Shown piece by piece: positions 10,587 through 22,536 of a stretch of DNA of 64,000 nt. Under the pieces are notes generated by a model. The model was not told the origin of the DNA, ran no database searches, and saw nothing but the letters and a program-made list of their open reading frames with translations. Source of the stretch: Paracoccus marcusii (GTDB lineage: Bacteria > Pseudomonadota > Alphaproteobacteria > Rhodobacterales > Rhodobacteraceae); contig NZ_VDDD01000001.1 in the NCBI RefSeq assembly GCF_006151785.1, positions 1 to 64,000 of the forward strand, written 5' to 3'. Positions within the stretch are counted from its first letter, which is position 1. The number at the start of each line of letters is the position of its first letter. The translations under genes and the position numbers were made by a program.

Positions 10587-11590
10587 CACAGCATCGACGG
10601 CACGACCAGGTCGGGCGGGCGGTGCCCGTCGGCAAAGGTCTTGATGTTGATGATCACCTTCTCGCCCATCTCGGCGCGGCCCTCGACGGTCGCGCTGCCC
10701 ATATGCGGCAGCAGGACGACGTTGGGCAGTTCGCGCAGGCGGGGGTTGATCTCGTGGCCATGCTCGAAGACGTCCAGGCCCGCGCCCGCAATCTCTCCGG
10801 CGCGCAGCATGCGGGTCACGGCGTTCTCGTCGATGACCTCGCCGCGCGAGGTGTTCACGATCACGGCGGTCGGCTTCATCAGCTTCAGCCGACGCGCGTT
10901 CAGCAGGTGGAAGGTCGAGGGCGTGTGCGGCGCGTTCACGCTGACGATGTCCATGCGCGCCAGCATCTGGTCCAGGCTCTCCCACCAGGTCGCGCCCAGG
11001 GCCTCCTCGATCTCGGGGCGCAGGCGGCGGCGGTTGTGATAGTGGACCTGCATGCCGAATGCGGCGGCGCGGCGCGCGACGGCCTGGCCGATGCGGCCCA
11101 TGCCCAGGATGCCAAGACGCCGCCCGCCGACGCGCCCGCCCAGATGGGCGGTGGGCGACCAGCCCTGCCAGCGTCCGGCCTGCATCTCGGCCAGGCCTTC
11201 GGGAATCTTGCGGGTCACGGCCAGGATCAGCGCCAGCGTCATGTCGGCGGTGTCCTCGGTCACGACGCCGGGGGTATTGCTGACCAAGACGCCGCGCTGG
11301 CGGGCGGACATCACGTCGATATGGTCGATGCCCGCGCCGAAATTCGCGATCAGCTTCAGCCGCTCGCCCGCGCGCGCCAGCATTGCGGCGGTGATCTGGT
11401 CGGTCACGGTCGGCACCAGGACGTCCGCGTCCTGCATCAGCGATACCAGTTGATCGGACGACATCTTGCGGTCGTCGTCGCGCAAGGCCACGTCGAACAG
11501 TTCGGACATGCGGGTCTCGACCGCCTCAGGCAGGCGGCGCGTCACGGCGACGCGCAGTCTGCTGCGGGGGGCTGCGGGGGTGGCGGGCAT
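10586..11590 (-). CDS. D-isomer-specific 2-hydroxyacid dehydrogenase (glyoxylate reductase-like)
   Basis: A 334-residue NAD(P)-linked reductase of 2-oxo acids such as glyoxylate or hydroxypyruvate. The Rossmann motif GILGMGRIGQAVARR is mid-chain. The catalytic Arg is in NTSRGEVID, the Glu lies in the GLDVFEH region and the His in LLPHMGSAT. The ATG at 11590 is preferred over the GTG two codons earlier because AGGTG sits 4 nt ahead of it. It is cotranscribed with the MFS carrier. The exact substrate is not determined by these motifs. Confidence 0.85.
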   Translation of the reverse strand: MPATPAAPRSRLRVAVTRRLPEAVETRMSELFDVALRDDDRKMSSDQLVSLMQDADVLVPTVTDQITAAMLARAGERLKLIANFGAGIDHIDVMSARQRGVLVSNTPGVVTEDTADMTLALILAVTRKIPEGLAEMQAGRWQGWSPTAHLGGRVGGRRLGILGMGRIGQAVARRAAAFGMQVHYHNRRRLRPEIEEALGATWWESLDQMLARMDIVSVNAPHTPSTFHLLNARRLKLMKPTAVIVNTSRGEVIDENAVTRMLRAGEIAGAGLDVFEHGHEINPRLRELPNVVLLPHMGSATVEGRAEMGEKVIINIKTFADGHRPPDLVVPSML

Positions 11591-11742
11591 GGTCACCTCA
11601 CTGTGTCAGAGCCTTGATCGGTCGCCTGCAGGCACGCCCTTCCCATCGGCGGACGCTTTTGGCAAACTGCCCGCGTTGAGGGGCAGGCACAAGACCCCAG
11701 AAGGGGCGTCCGCGCCCCGCACAGGACAGGAACGGACAACGC

Positions 11743-12294
11743 ATGACGGCACGGCCAGGCAGGACGGGCGCAAGGGTGGCACTTGCGCTTGTGGCGATGA
11801 TGGGGGCTGCCGCCCCGCAGGCGATGGCCCAAAGCGAACCGCGACAAAGCCAGGGTGCGACCGAACAGCGGGGTCCGGTGACCAACCTGCCGCTGCCCCG
11901 CTATGTCAGCCTGAAGGGCAACGAAGGCAACGCCCGTCGCGGGCCCAGCCTGTCGCACCGCATCGACTGGGTGTTCCGCCATGCGGGGATGCCGCTGCGG
12001 GTGGTGGCCGAATTCGGTCATTGGCGCCGGGTCGAGGACAAGGACGGGGCAGGGGGCTGGATCCACTATGCGCTGCTGTCGGGGGTCCGCACCGCACTGG
12101 TCACCCAGGACATGCTGGAACTGCGCGCCCGACCGCATCGCGATTCCGACATCGTGGCGCGGGCCGAGGCCGGGGCCATCCTGCGGCTGAACGAATGCGA
12201 ACCCGAATGGTGCCGAGTGTCGGGCGGCGGCCAGCGGGGCTGGGTGCCCAAGACGGCGATCTGGGGCGTGGACGCGGGCGAAATCCGCGACTGA
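11743..12294 (+). CDS. Exported SH3-domain protein
   Basis: A 183-residue protein with a signal peptide (ALVAMMGAAAPQAMAQ, cleavage after about residue 30) and two bacterial SH3-like repeats. The first starts LPRYVSLKGNEGNARRGPS (about 50-110), the second LRARPHRDSDIVARAEAG (about 122-175). Such domains bind cell-wall peptides or serve as periplasmic adaptors. No catalytic domain is attached. It stands between the divergent 2-hydroxyacid dehydrogenase and the nuo operon and is probably its own unit. An AGGA lies upstream of the ATG. Confidence 0.72.
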   Translation: MTARPGRTGARVALALVAMMGAAAPQAMAQSEPRQSQGATEQRGPVTNLPLPRYVSLKGNEGNARRGPSLSHRIDWVFRHAGMPLRVVAEFGHWRRVEDKDGAGGWIHYALLSGVRTALVTQDMLELRARPHRDSDIVARAEAGAILRLNECEPEWCRVSGGGQRGWVPKTAIWGVDAGEIRD

Positions 12295-12343
12295 TCCGCG
12301 CCGCATTGCAACAATTCGCCGCGCTTTCGATCCCCTGCGCCCG

Positions 12344-12372
12344 TTGACCCCGGACGGTCACGGGTCTAAACC
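12344..12372 (+). promoter_or_regulatory. Candidate promoter of the nuo operon
   Basis: TTGACC (12344-12349), a 17-nt spacer and TAAACC (12367-12372) give a good sigma-70 type arrangement 64 nt before nuoA. It is the best match in the 142-nt gap and is not tested. Confidence 0.4.
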
Positions 12373-12436
12373 GCACTCAGCCAACCCGTCGCGGGGTCAG
12401 CCGTGATCCCCGCGACCGACAAGGGGATCGTCACCC

Positions 12437-13326
<890 letters not shown>

Positions 13327-13328
13327 TC

Positions 13329-13949
13329 ATGGCGACCTATACCGATCCCGACGCGCTGGACCAGCTGGCCGAGCACATCAAGCTGCGCCGCCCGAACGAG
13401 GTCATCGGCACCGACGTGGCCTTTGGCGAACTGACCGTGACGGCCACGGCCAGCGGCATCCTGGATCTGCTGGATTTCCTGCGCAGCGACAGCAGCTGCC
13501 GGTTCTCCACGCTGGTCGACATCACCGCCGTCGATTACCCGTCGCGCCAGCAGCGGTTCGACGTCGTCTGGCACTTCCTGTCGATGTACCAGAACCACCG
13601 CATCCGCGTGAAGGTCGCCATCCGCGAGGATGAGATGCTGCCGACGCTGACCGCGATCTATCCCGCCGCAAACTGGTTCGAGCGCGAGATCTTCGACATG
13701 TTCGGGATCCTGTTCACCGGTCATCCGGACCTGCGCCGCATCCTGACCGACTATGGCTTTTCCGGCCATCCGCTGCGCAAGGACTTTCCGACCACCGGTT
13801 ATGTCGAGGTTCGATATGACGACGCCGAAAAGCGCGTGATCTATGAACCCGTGTCGCTGGTGCAGGAATACCGGCAGTTCGATTTCCTGTCGCCTTGGGA
13901 AGGCGTGCAATACGCCCTGCCCGGCGACGAAAAGGGGGCCGCGAAATGA
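13329..13949 (+). CDS. nuoC: NADH-quinone oxidoreductase subunit C
   Basis: A 206-residue peripheral-arm subunit (30-kDa type) next to NuoD and NuoB. It has the signature [20 protein letters not shown] and the C-terminal [16 protein letters not shown]. It is a separate protein, not a NuoCD fusion. It starts 2 nt after nuoB, with AGGTG close upstream, and its stop overlaps the nuoD start. Confidence 0.96.
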   Translation: MATYTDPDALDQLAEHIKLRRPNEVIGTDVAFGELTVTATASGILDLLDFLRSDSSCRFSTLVDITAVDYPSRQQRFDVVWHFLSMYQNHRIRVKVAIREDEMLPTLTAIYPAANWFEREIFDMFGILFTGHPDLRRILTDYGFSGHPLRKDFPTTGYVEVRYDDAEKRVIYEPVSLVQEYRQFDFLSPWEGVQYALPGDEKGAAK

Positions 13950-15187
13950 TGGACGGCGACATCCGCGCGAACAGCTATGACGACGGCAGCCACGACCTGG
14001 TGACGGGCGAACAGCGCATTCGCAACTTCAACATCAACTTCGGTCCGCAACACCCTGCCGCGCACGGCGTTCTGCGCATGGTGCTGGAGCTGGACGGCGA
14101 GGTCGTGGAACGCGCCGACCCGCATATCGGCCTGCTGCACCGCGGCACCGAGAAGCTTATGGAGAGCCGGACCTATCTTCAGAACCTGCCGTATTTCGAC
14201 CGGCTGGATTACGTGTCGCCGATGAACCAGGAACACGCCTGGTGCCTGGCGATCGAACGTCTGACCGGCACGGTCGTGCCGCGCCGCGCCAGCCTGATCC
14301 GGGTCCTGTTCTGCGAGGTGGGGCGTATCCTGAACCACCTTCTGGGCCTGACGACCGGCGCGCTGGACGTCGGCGCCCTGACCCCGCCGCTGTGGGGCTT
14401 CGAGGCGCGCGAGGATCTGATGATCTTCTATGAGCGCGCATCGGGCGCGCGTCTGCATGCGGCCTATTTCCGGCCGGGCGGCGTCCATCAGGACCTGACC
14501 CCCGACCTGCTGGACGACATGGAGGCGTGGTGCGAACGTTTCCCCAAGGTTCTGGACGATCTGGACACGCTGCTGACCGAAAACCGCATCTTCAAGCAGC
14601 GGCTGGTCGACATCGGCATCGTGTCCGAACAGGATGCGTTGGATTGGGGTTTCTCGGGCGTGATGGTGCGCGGATCGGGCATGGCCTGGGACCTGCGTCG
14701 CAGCCAGCCCTATGAATGCTATGACGAATTCGACTTCAAGATCCCGGTCGGGACGAACGGCGACTGCTATGACCGTTTCCTGTGCCGGATGCAGGAAATG
14801 CGTGAATCGACGCTGATCATGAAGCAGGCGATCGCCAAGCTGCGGGCCGAAGGGCCGGGCGAGGTTCTGGCCCGCGGCAAGCTGACCCCGCCCAAGCGGG
14901 GCGACATGAAGCGGGACATGGAAAGCCTGATCCATCACTTCAAGCTGTACACCGAGGGCTTCCGCGTTCCCGCCGGAGAGGTCTATGCCGCCGTCGAGGC
15001 CCCCAAGGGCGAGTTCGGCGTCTATCTGGTCAGCGACGGCACCAACCGTCCCTATCGTGCGAAACTTCGTGCGCCGGGGTTCCTGCACCTTCAATCCATG
15101 GACTGGATGTCCAAGGGCCATCTGCTGGCCGACGTCCCGGCCCTGATCGCCACCCAGGATATCGTTTTCGGAGAGGTTGACCGCTGA
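13946..15187 (+). CDS. nuoD: NADH-quinone oxidoreductase subunit D
   Basis: The 49-kDa type subunit lining the quinone pocket (413 residues). [13 protein letters not shown] carries the quinone-site His, and later motifs include [20 protein letters not shown] and the C-terminal [12 protein letters not shown]. The start ATG overlaps the nuoC stop as ATGA; a second ATG follows directly. The stop overlaps the nuoE start by one base. It corresponds to Nqo4. Confidence 0.97.
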   Translation: MMDGDIRANSYDDGSHDLVTGEQRIRNFNINFGPQHPAAHGVLRMVLELDGEVVERADPHIGLLHRGTEKLMESRTYLQNLPYFDRLDYVSPMNQEHAWCLAIERLTGTVVPRRASLIRVLFCEVGRILNHLLGLTTGALDVGALTPPLWGFEAREDLMIFYERASGARLHAAYFRPGGVHQDLTPDLLDDMEAWCERFPKVLDDLDTLLTENRIFKQRLVDIGIVSEQDALDWGFSGVMVRGSGMAWDLRRSQPYECYDEFDFKIPVGTNGDCYDRFLCRMQEMRESTLIMKQAIAKLRAEGPGEVLARGKLTPPKRGDMKRDMESLIHHFKLYTEGFRVPAGEVYAAVEAPKGEFGVYLVSDGTNRPYRAKLRAPGFLHLQSMDWMSKGHLLADVPALIATQDIVFGEVDR

Positions 15188-16080
15188 TGCTGCGCCGCCT
15201 GCACCCCGTCCAGCCGGACAGTTTCGAATTCACGCCTGCGAACCTGGAATGGGCGCAGGCGCAGATCACCAAATACCCCGAGGGTCGTCAGCAATCGGCG
15301 ATCATTCCTGTCTTGTGGCGTGCCCAGGAACAGGAAGGCTGGCTGTCGCGTCCTGCCATCGAATATTGCGCCGAACTGTTGGGCATGGCCTATATCCGGG
15401 CGCTGGAAGTGGCGACGTTCTACTTCATGTTCCAGCTGCAACCCGTTGGGACTGTTGCGAACATCCAGATCTGCGGCACCACGACCTGCATGATCTGCGG
15501 GGCCGAGGACCTGGTCGCGGTCTGCAAGCGCAAGATCGCGCCCACGCCGCATACCCTGTCGGCCGACGGCAAATTCAGCTGGGAGGAGGTCGAGTGCCTT
15601 GGCGCCTGCGCCAACGCCCCGATGGCCCAGATCGGCAAGGACTACTATGAGGATCTGACGCCCGAGAGCCTCGAGGCGCTGATCGACCGCATGTCGGCCG
15701 GAGAGGTTCCGGTGCCCGGATCGCAGACCGGCCGCTTTGCATCCGAACCCGTCAGCGGACTGACCAGCCTGGCCGATCTGAAGGGGCAGGAAGGTCACAA
15801 CGCCAGCGTGCAACTGGCCTCTGACCTGGGCGAGACGCTGAAGCGGATCGACGGGACCGAGGTTCCGATCCTGACGAAATGGCGCCGCAAGCCCGATGCC
15901 GCGGCGGACGACCAGACCGGCGTGGACACCGCGCCGGAACGCGAACCGCGCCCGTCGGACGGGGCACCGGTCGATTCGACCGGCGTGACCGAGCAGGAGG
16001 CGCAGGCTAGTTCGGCCGCGCGCCCGGTTTCGGCGCGCGAACCGGCCGATGTGCGCAAGGATGACAAGGACCGCGACTGA
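15187..16080 (+). CDS. nuoE: NADH-quinone oxidoreductase subunit E with extended C-terminus
   Basis: The 24-kDa type subunit holding [2Fe-2S] cluster N1a beside NuoF. The ligands lie in [11 protein letters not shown] and [11 protein letters not shown]. The catalytic fold ends near residue 180. Residues about 185-297 form a hydrophilic tail, the last 65 of them rich in Pro, Glu, Asp and Ser. The total of 297 is longer than P. denitrificans Nqo2 (about 239) and shorter than some Rhodobacterales NuoE. In several of those relatives, as I recall, the extra tail ends in an HhH domain, and here such a domain is the next gene. Confidence 0.94.
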   Translation: MLRRLHPVQPDSFEFTPANLEWAQAQITKYPEGRQQSAIIPVLWRAQEQEGWLSRPAIEYCAELLGMAYIRALEVATFYFMFQLQPVGTVANIQICGTTTCMICGAEDLVAVCKRKIAPTPHTLSADGKFSWEEVECLGACANAPMAQIGKDYYEDLTPESLEALIDRMSAGEVPVPGSQTGRFASEPVSGLTSLADLKGQEGHNASVQLASDLGETLKRIDGTEVPILTKWRRKPDAAADDQTGVDTAPEREPRPSDGAPVDSTGVTEQEAQASSAARPVSAREPADVRKDDKDRD

Positions 16081-16115
16081 CCGCAGCCCGACGACCCGCA
16101 GAAAGGACGCCAGCC

Positions 16116-16676
16116 ATGACACCCGCCAGCAGAACCACCGGAGCCGTCACGGCGCTGCTGGTCTTTCTGGGCATCGGCCTGTTCGGGCAGATGGGCTGGC
16201 TGGCGGCCTTGGTGCTGGCGCTGATCGCGGGTGGCCTGCTGGCCATGATGGTGGCTTGGCTTGGCGATCCCCGCGGGGTCCGAATGGACGAGCCGGACTG
16301 GGACGCGATGCCGCTGCCACCGCAGCCTGTCGCTGCCACGCCCGTCCGGCAGGCACCGGCGCCTGCGGCTGCGCCCGAGATTGCGCCGTCGGGGGATGCC
16401 ATTCCTCCGGCTGCCCCGCGCGAGACGCCGGACGCCGCGCGCAGCATCTATGCCGGCGGGCCGGACGACCTGCGGGCCATCAAGGGCATCGGGCCCAAGG
16501 TCCAGCAGGCGCTGGAACAGGCGGGCGTGACGCGGTTCGCGCAAATCGCGGCCTGGGACGATTCCGACGTGGATCGCATGGCGGCCGGGATCGGCCGCGC
16601 CGCGTCGCGTATCCGTAATGACGACTGGGTGGGGCAGGCGCGCGCGCTGGCCGCACGCAGGCAGGAGGCGGGGTGA
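16116..16676 (+). CDS. Membrane-anchored helix-hairpin-helix protein of the nuo operon (URF1 position)
   Basis: A 186-residue protein: two N-terminal membrane segments (about 10-50), a Pro/Ala-rich linker, then from residue 117 the helix-hairpin-helix stretch DDLRAIKGIGPKVQQALEQ followed by AQIAAWDDSDVDRM and DDWVGQARALA. The same domain appears, from memory, fused to the C-terminus of NuoE in other Rhodobacterales. It lies 35 nt after nuoE and overlaps the next gene by one base. Its function is unknown. HhH motifs usually bind nucleic acid, but in this setting a structural or assembly role for complex I is more likely. It matches the first extra reading frame of the P. denitrificans nqo cluster. 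Confidence 0.8.
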   Translation: MTPASRTTGAVTALLVFLGIGLFGQMGWLAALVLALIAGGLLAMMVAWLGDPRGVRMDEPDWDAMPLPPQPVAATPVRQAPAPAAAPEIAPSGDAIPPAAPRETPDAARSIYAGGPDDLRAIKGIGPKVQQALEQAGVTRFAQIAAWDDSDVDRMAAGIGRAASRIRNDDWVGQARALAARRQEAG

Positions 16677-16885
16677 TGGCGGACCCCGCGCAGGACGCCC
16701 GCCAGATGCGGCTGGTCGCGATCGTGATCGCGACGACCATGCTGATCTGGCTCGCCATCCAGGCGATCGGGCAGCACTATGACTGGGCGGCGCGGTGGGC
16801 CTTTCTGGCCGACCTTGCCGCCATCGGCGCTTTTGTCTGGTCGCTGATCGTGACCTGGCGTATCTGGCGGCGCAGGAATGCGTGA
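16676..16885 (+). CDS. Small two-helix membrane protein, DUF5337-like (URF2 position)
   Basis: A 69-residue protein with two membrane helices (about 12-31 and 40-62) and a basic end, TWRIWRRRNA. AGGAGG lies seven bases before the ATG, which is preferred over an adjacent GTG, and the ATG overlaps the preceding stop. It resembles the small DUF5337 family found between nuoE and nuoF in Rhodobacterales. No catalytic motif is present. An accessory or assembly role in complex I is inferred from position only. Confidence 0.72.
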   Translation: MADPAQDARQMRLVAIVIATTMLIWLAIQAIGQHYDWAARWAFLADLAAIGAFVWSLIVTWRIWRRRNA

Positions 16886-16897
16886 CGCCGGGAATAA

Positions 16898-18205
<1,308 letters not shown>

Positions 18206-18223
18206 GCATGACGGCGGCATATC

Positions 18224-18244
18224 ACGATCCCCGCACGGGGTCGT
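18224..18244 (+). other. Hairpin between nuoF and the next gene
   Basis: ACGA-T-CCCCG pairs with CGGGG-TCGT with one bulged T and a tiny loop. It sits in the only sizeable gap (101 nt) inside the first half of the nuo operon and has no T-run. It may be an mRNA processing or stability element. Confidence 0.35.
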
Positions 18245-18306
18245 GTCGGGCAATGCGCCCGGCCGGCGATTACGTGGAGGCACGTGATCACCGAGAGGAT
18301 GCCGTG

Positions 18307-18708
18307 ATGAAACGACCCATGCTTGCCGCCATCGCCCTGGCGTTCCTGGCCCTTCCTGCCGCCGCGCAGGTGCCGCTGAGCCAGGAGACCTACATCAACG
18401 ACCGGCTGGTCCAAGCCCGTGTGGCCGACATGCTGCGCCGGGGATGCCCCGACATCAGCGCGCGGATGATCCGTGCCTTCAGCGAGGCGCGCGCGCTGAA
18501 ACGCTATGCCCTGGATCAGGGCTATTCCGAGACCGAGATCGAGACCTTTCTGGACAGCCGCGAGGATCGCCGACGCATCTATGCCGAGGCAGACCGCTAT
18601 ATGGTCCAGAACGGTGTCGTGAACGGACAGCCGGAAACCTTTTGCCGCCTCGGGCGGGACGAAATCGCACGGCAGACGGTCGCAGGATCGCTGCTGAGTG
18701 CCAGATAA
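18307..18708 (+). CDS. Exported DUF5333-like protein of the nuo operon (URF3 position)
   Basis: A 133-residue protein with a clear signal peptide ([17 protein letters not shown], cut near residue 21). The mature part is mostly helical and has two cysteines (RRGCPDIS and ETFCRLG) that could form a periplasmic disulfide. It resembles the DUF5333 family that accompanies nuo operons in Rhodobacteraceae. It ends 10 nt before nuoG. The function is unknown; a periplasmic partner of complex I is one possibility from position alone. Confidence 0.72.
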   Translation: MKRPMLAAIALAFLALPAAAQVPLSQETYINDRLVQARVADMLRRGCPDISARMIRAFSEARALKRYALDQGYSETEIETFLDSREDRRRIYAEADRYMVQNGVVNGQPETFCRLGRDEIARQTVAGSLLSAR

Positions 18709-18718
18709 GGAAGTCATC

Positions 18719-20731
18719 ATGGCCGAATTGCGGACAATCAAGATCGACGGCATCGAGATCCAGGTCGATCCGAACCTGACCTTGATCCAGGCCTGCGAGC
18801 AGGCCGGGATCGAGATCCCGCGTTTCTGCTATCACGAGCGGCTGTCCATCGCGGGCAACTGCCGGATGTGCCTGGTCGAGGTCGTGGGCGGCCCGCCCAA
18901 GCCCGCCGCCTCCTGCGCGATGCAGGTCAAGGACATGCGCCCCGGTCCCGACGGCGCCCCGTCCGAGATCCGCACCAACAGCCCGATGGTCAAGAAGGCC
19001 CGCGAAGGCGTGATGGAGTTCCTGCTGATCAACCATCCGCTGGATTGTCCGATCTGCGACCAGGGCGGCGAATGCGACCTGCAGGACCAGGCGATGGCGT
19101 ACGGCGTCGATTTCAGCCGCTATCGCGAGCCCAAGCGTGCCTCCGAGGAGCTGAACCTGGGGCCGCTGGTCGAGACCCACATGACGCGCTGCATCAGCTG
19201 CACCCGCTGCGTGCGCTTCACGACCGAGGTCGCGGGCATCACCCAGATGGGCCAGACCGGCCGCGGCGAGGACAGCGAGATCACCAGCTATCTGAACCAA
19301 ACGCTGGAATCGAACCTGCAGGGCAACATCATCGACCTGTGCCCGGTGGGCGCGCTGGTATCGAAGCCCTATGCCTTCACCGCCCGCCCGTGGGAACTGA
19401 CCAAGACCGAGACGATCGACGTCATGGACGCGCTTGGCAGCGCGATCCGCGTGGACACCAAGGGCCGCGAAGTGATGCGCATCCTGCCGCGCAACCATGA
19501 CGCGGTGAACGAGGAGTGGATCAGCGACAAGACCCGCTTCGTCTGGGACGGTCTGCGCCGCCAGCGTCTGGACACCCCCTATCTGCGCGAGAACGGCCGC
19601 CTGCGCCCGGCCACCTGGCCCGAGGCGCTGACCGCCGCCGCCCGCGCGATGCAGGGCGGCAAGGTCGCGGGTCTGGTCGGTGATCTGGCCTCGGTCGAGG
19701 CGGCCTTCAGCCTCAAGACGCTGGTCGAGGGGCTGGGCGGTTCGGTGGAATGCCGCACCGACGGCGCGCGCCTGCCGGCGGGCAACCGGTCGGGCTATGT
19801 CGGCAATGCGGTGATCGAGGATATCGACAACGCCATGTCGATCCTGCTGATCGGGACCAACCCGCGCGACGAGGCGGCCGTGCTGAACGCCCGCCTGCGC
19901 CGGGCCTGGGCGCGCGGCGCGCAGGTCACGGTCGTCGGTCCGGCGGTCGATCTGACCTTTGATTATGACCATGCGGGCACCGACCGCGCGGCGCTGTCCG
20001 CCTTGCTGGACAAGGCCGAACAGTCCGAGGACGCGGGCATTATCATCATCGGGCAGGGCGCCCTGCGCGAGGCCGACGGCGAGGCCGTGCTGGCCGCCGC
20101 CCAGGCCTTGGCCCAGACCACCGGCGCGCGCCTGCTGGTCCTGCACACCGCCGCCGGCCGCGTGGGTGCGATGGACGTGGGTGCCGTGACCGAGGGCGGG
20201 ATGTCCGCCGCGATCGACGGGGCGCAGGTGATCTTCAACCTGGGCGCCGACGAGGTCGAGATCGCCGCGGGTCCGGTGGTCATCTATCAGGGCAGCCATG
20301 GCGACCGGGGCGCGCATCGCGCCGACATCATCCTGCCCGCCGCCTGCTATACCGAGGAGATGGGCCTGTTCGTGAACACCGAGGGCCGTCCCCAGCTTGC
20401 CATGCGCGCCAATTTCGCGCCGGGCGAGGCCAAGGAGAACTGGGCCATCCTGCGCGCCCTGTCGGCCGAGCTGGGCCAGACCCTGCCGTGGGACAGCCTG
20501 GCGCAGCTGCGTCGTGCGCTGGTCGAGGCCGTGCCGCATCTGGGCCAGGTCGATCAGGTCGTCGAGAGCGACTGGCAGCCCCTGCCGATGCGGGACCTGG
20601 GCCAGGCGGCCTTCGTGAACCCGATCCGTGATTTCTACCTGACGAACCCGATCGCACGCAGCTCTCCGCTGATGGGAGAGTTGTCGCGCATGGCTGCGGC
20701 GCGCCATATGCCCGCGTTGGCTGCGGAGTAA
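18719..20731 (+). CDS. nuoG: NADH-quinone oxidoreductase subunit G
   Basis: The 75-kDa type iron-sulfur subunit (670 residues), the electron wire between NuoF and NuoB. In order: N1b ligands in [15 protein letters not shown] and ASCAMQV; N5 in [17 protein letters not shown]4 in [10 protein letters not shown] and LCPVGAL; then a molybdopterin-oxidoreductase-like domain without its cofactor. The ATG at 18719 has AAGGAAG six bases upstream; an earlier in-frame ATG overlaps the previous gene and is less likely. It corresponds to Nqo3. Confidence 0.97.
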   Translation: MAELRTIKIDGIEIQVDPNLTLIQACEQAGIEIPRFCYHERLSIAGNCRMCLVEVVGGPPKPAASCAMQVKDMRPGPDGAPSEIRTNSPMVKKAREGVMEFLLINHPLDCPICDQGGECDLQDQAMAYGVDFSRYREPKRASEELNLGPLVETHMTRCISCTRCVRFTTEVAGITQMGQTGRGEDSEITSYLNQTLESNLQGNIIDLCPVGALVSKPYAFTARPWELTKTETIDVMDALGSAIRVDTKGREVMRILPRNHDAVNEEWISDKTRFVWDGLRRQRLDTPYLRENGRLRPATWPEALTAAARAMQGGKVAGLVGDLASVEAAFSLKTLVEGLGGSVECRTDGARLPAGNRSGYVGNAVIEDIDNAMSILLIGTNPRDEAAVLNARLRRAWARGAQVTVVGPAVDLTFDYDHAGTDRAALSALLDKAEQSEDAGIIIIGQGALREADGEAVLAAAQALAQTTGARLLVLHTAAGRVGAMDVGAVTEGGMSAAIDGAQVIFNLGADEVEIAAGPVVIYQGSHGDRGAHRADIILPAACYTEEMGLFVNTEGRPQLAMRANFAPGEAKENWAILRALSAELGQTLPWDSLAQLRRALVEAVPHLGQVDQVVESDWQPLPMRDLGQAAFVNPIRDFYLTNPIARSSPLMGELSRMAAARHMPALAAE

Positions 20732-20736
20732 CAAGG

Positions 20737-21483
20737 ATGACCCCCACTGTTCGGACAAGCGCTTCGGTGACGGCCCTGATCGGGGCCGTCTTGGCCCTGT
20801 CGGGCTGCATGCAGACCTCGACCGGTGGGGGGGCGGAGGCGCGTCCTCCGGTGGCGGCCTCGGTGGCGGGGGGCGACAGGCTTGGCCGCGCCCGCGTGTC
20901 CAGCCAGTCGGGAGAAATCCTGATCCTGGAGGAGGACGGCAGCGTCACGACGATGGATCTGGACAGCCCCGGCGGCCGCGACGCCTTTGCGGTGACCGAG
21001 GCCGACCTGGAGGCGCTGAACCAGAACCTGGACCTGGATTTCGCAGGCCTGGTCGCGCCCAACCGCCCGCGGGAGAAGACCGCGCAGCAGAAGGCGCTGG
21101 AGGCGTTCGCCGCCCGGACCCAGCCCGCGCTGCCAGTACTGGCCGAGGGGACCGAGATCGCGCCGGAATCCTTCATCGCCGTGCAGGTGGTGCCGCTGAA
21201 CCGCGGCGCGGGGGCCGATCTGGTCGAGGTGACGGCCAATCTGCAGCAGGGGGTGGACGCGGATATCGCGTTCTCGTATGCCACCTGCGCATTGGCCGGT
21301 TGGGCCCGCGACAACGGCAACCCCTATGGTCGGCATGTCCGCACGCTTCAGGCCGAACGGAACGGCAAGTTGCTGATCGGATCGGCGTTCCTGCTGTCGG
21401 ACAGCAAGCCGATGGGATTGCGGGTGATGGAAACGGAAGAGACCTTGCGCGAATGCGACGCACGCGGCATTCCAACGGCGTAA
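20737..21483 (+). CDS. Lipoprotein of unknown function in the nuo operon (URF4 position)
   Basis: A 248-residue protein with an N-terminal hydrophobic stretch ending in the lipobox LSGC (Cys24), so it is likely lipid-anchored and periplasmic. The mature part starts with Gly/Ala-rich spacing. A central helix (EKTAQQKALEAFAARTQPA) precedes a region with strand-like spacing and two further cysteines (TCALAGW, RECDARG). I do not recognise a named family. It starts 5 nt after nuoG and ends 18 nt before nuoH, so it is cotranscribed with complex I. Confidence 0.72.
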   Translation: MTPTVRTSASVTALIGAVLALSGCMQTSTGGGAEARPPVAASVAGGDRLGRARVSSQSGEILILEEDGSVTTMDLDSPGGRDAFAVTEADLEALNQNLDLDFAGLVAPNRPREKTAQQKALEAFAARTQPALPVLAEGTEIAPESFIAVQVVPLNRGAGADLVEVTANLQQGVDADIAFSYATCALAGWARDNGNPYGRHVRTLQAERNGKLLIGSAFLLSDSKPMGLRVMETEETLRECDARGIPTA

Positions 21484-21501
21484 GGCAAAGGGACTGGCAT
21501 C

Positions 21502-22533
21502 ATGGCTGAATTTTGGGCATCCTCCTGGGGCATCGCGCTGATCCTGCTGGCGCAGGGCCTGGCGCTGATCGTCTTCGTGATGCTGTCGCTGGTCTACATG
21601 GTCTATGGCGACCGCAAGATCTGGGCGGCGGTGCAGATGCGCCGCGGACCCAACGTGGTCGGGCCCTGGGGCGTCCTTCAGACATTCGCCGACGCGCTGA
21701 AATTCGTGGTCAAGGAAATCGTCGTGCCCGCGGGCGCGGACAAGTTCGTGTTCTTCCTGGCGCCGTTCCTGTCGATGATGCTGGCGCTGCTGGCCTTCGT
21801 GGCGATTCCCTTCGCGCCGGGCTGGGTGATGGCCGACATCAACGTTGGCATCCTGTTCATCTTCGCGGTCTCCTCGCTGGAGGTCTACGGGGTGATCATG
21901 GGGGGCTGGGCGTCCAACTCCAAGTTCCCGTTCCTGGGCTCGCTGCGGTCGGCCGCACAGATGATCAGCTATGAGGTCAGCCTGGGCCTGATCATCATCG
22001 GCGTGATCATCTCGGCAGGCTCGATGAACCTGACCGCCATCGTCGAGGCGCAGCGCGGGGCGGGACTGCTGTCCTGGTTCTGGCTGCCGCACCTGCCGAT
22101 GGTCGTCCTGTTCTTCGTCTCGGCCCTGGCCGAGACGAACCGCCCGCCCTTCGACCTGCCGGAAGCGGAATCCGAACTGGTCGCGGGCTTCATGACCGAA
22201 TATTCCTCGACCCCCTATCTGCTGTTCATGGCCGGCGAATACATTGCCATGTGGCTGATGTGCGCACTGATCAGCCTGCTGTTCTTCGGCGGCTGGCTGT
22301 CGCCCATCCCCGGCCTGCCGGACGGCGCGATCTGGATGTTCCTCAAGATGGTCATCTGGTTCTTCATGTTCGCGATGGTGAAGGCCATCGTGCCGCGGTA
22401 CCGCTATGACCAGTTGATGCGGATCGGCTGGAAGGTGTTCCTGCCGCTGTCCCTGGGCTGGGTTGTGATCGTGGCTTTCCTTGCGAAATTCGAAGTCTTC
22501 GGGACCTTCTGGGCCCGTTGGGCAGGAGTGTAA
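21502..22533 (+). CDS. nuoH: NADH-quinone oxidoreductase subunit H
   Basis: A membrane subunit forming part of the quinone channel (343 residues, about eight helices). It carries the family stretches [18 protein letters not shown] and [17 protein letters not shown], both in the cytoplasmic loops that face NuoB and NuoD. AAAGGGA lies upstream of the ATG. It ends 3 nt before nuoI. It corresponds to Nqo8. Confidence 0.97.
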   Translation: MAEFWASSWGIALILLAQGLALIVFVMLSLVYMVYGDRKIWAAVQMRRGPNVVGPWGVLQTFADALKFVVKEIVVPAGADKFVFFLAPFLSMMLALLAFVAIPFAPGWVMADINVGILFIFAVSSLEVYGVIMGGWASNSKFPFLGSLRSAAQMISYEVSLGLIIIGVIISAGSMNLTAIVEAQRGAGLLSWFWLPHLPMVVLFFVSALAETNRPPFDLPEAESELVAGFMTEYSSTPYLLFMAGEYIAMWLMCALISLLFFGGWLSPIPGLPDGAIWMFLKMVIWFFMFAMVKAIVPRYRYDQLMRIGWKVFLPLSLGWVVIVAFLAKFEVFGTFWARWAGV

Positions 22534-22536
22534 AAG

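Noticed and set aside
12295-12436. Regulatory RNA leader of the nuo operon
   Set aside because: Only a sigma-70-like promoter candidate is visible; there is no strong structure before nuoA.
18479-20758. A 759-codon open frame antisense to nuoG
   Set aside because: The same GC-driven shadow effect; nuoG has all its iron-sulfur ligands.
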